Assembly (NCBI GenBank): GCA_037720595.1
Contig: JBBJLW010000066.1
Coordinates: 1 to 7,018, forward strand
Direction: 5' to 3'
Source: Gaiellasilicea sp037720595
Lineage (GTDB): Bacteria > Actinomycetota > Thermoleophilia > Gaiellales > Gaiellaceae
DNA length: 7,018 nt
The notes under the pieces were generated by a model. That model was not told the origin of the DNA. It ran no database searches and saw nothing but the letters and a program-made list of their open reading frames with translations. Shown here in pieces: positions 6,774-7,018 of this stretch (positions within the stretch are counted from its first letter, which is position 1; each line of letters starts with the position of its first letter). A program made the position numbers and the translations under genes.

Positions 6774-7018
6774 CGAAGTGGCTCGACAACGACCCGGAGA
6801 CGACCCTGTCGCCCTCTGTCCCACCCAGAGCGCCGGGGCCCACGATCGCGGATGGGCGGGTTCCGCAGCGTCGGCCGCCCTCGGCCGTCGAAGTCACCGC
6901 CCTCATTCGCGAGTTCGGCTCTGCCCGCGCCCCCATCCGCGCCGTCGACAACCTCGACCTCACGGTCCACACCGGCGAGATCTACGGCTTCCTCGGCCCC
7001 AACGGCGCCGGCAAGACC
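6770..7018 (+). CDS. ABC transporter ATP-binding protein, N-terminal fragment (cut by window end)
   Basis: The frame ends at the window edge inside an ABC ATPase. AVEVTALIREFG is followed by a short insert, then IRAVDNLDLTVHTGEIYGF and the Walker A motif GPNGAGKT, whose final T is residue 83 counted from GTG 6770. The pattern VxxLxREFG...AVDNLDL...GEIYGFLGPNGAGKT is typical of ATPases of ABC-2-type (DrrA/CcmA-like) drug or polysaccharide exporters. The substrate cannot be told from this fragment. GTG 6770 is the best start visible, but it gives an unusual proline-rich extension of about 40 residues and has no clear Shine-Dalgarno site. Third positions of the conserved part are almost all G or C (about 95%), clearly above the two preceding large genes. 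The signature, Walker B and permease lie beyond the window. Confidence 0.8.
   Translation, partial: MTKWLDNDPETTLSPSVPPRAPGPTIADGRVPQRRPPSAVEVTALIREFGSARAPIRAVDNLDLTVHTGEIYGFLGPNGAGKT

Noticed and set aside
1..7018. CRISPR array, tRNA, rRNA, insertion sequence or terminal repeats
   Set aside because: I saw no regularly spaced repeats, no cloverleaf-like sequence, no transposase motifs and no matching direct or inverted ends in the window.

Overview
The window is high-GC DNA, about two thirds G+C by eye. It is densely coding on the + strand, with GTG/ATG starts and strongly G/C-biased third codon positions. This suggests a high-GC actinobacterium, possibly of the Thermoleophilia/Solirubrobacter type, but there is no rRNA or housekeeping gene here to fix the taxonomy.

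Layout. Bases 1-286 hold no secure gene. Frame +2 is open up to a TGA at 164-166 and open again from 167 to a TAG at 281-283. These could be the 3' end of an upstream gene followed by a very short ORF, or a broken gene. Bases 287-4795 encode a single 1502-residue protein with a PD-(D/E)XK (Mrr-like) nuclease-type N-terminus, a central STAND-type P-loop NTPase and a long C-terminal region. Such a protein is best explained as an Avs-like (AVAST-type) anti-phage sensor-effector. After a 67-base gap, 4863-6485 encodes a 540-residue protein of unknown function. Its last ~120 residues are helical and contain an R-x6-H motif reminiscent of HEPN-like domains. Bases 6486-6769 are mostly non-coding, with a hairpin just after the stop codon and a leaderless-promoter-like element. 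From about 6770 to the window edge runs the 5' part of an ABC transporter ATPase gene, cut off exactly at its Walker A motif.

How the genes fit together. The two large genes are co-oriented, closely spaced and share a lower third-position GC than the ABC gene, so they look like one acquired accessory (defence) module next to a chromosomal exporter gene. The working model is that the large STAND protein binds a phage protein through its C-terminal half, assembles through the NTPase and switches on its N-terminal nuclease. The 540-residue protein may be a second, possibly RNA-targeting, component or an independent accessory gene. Family-level recognition was done by eye from motifs; no database search was possible.
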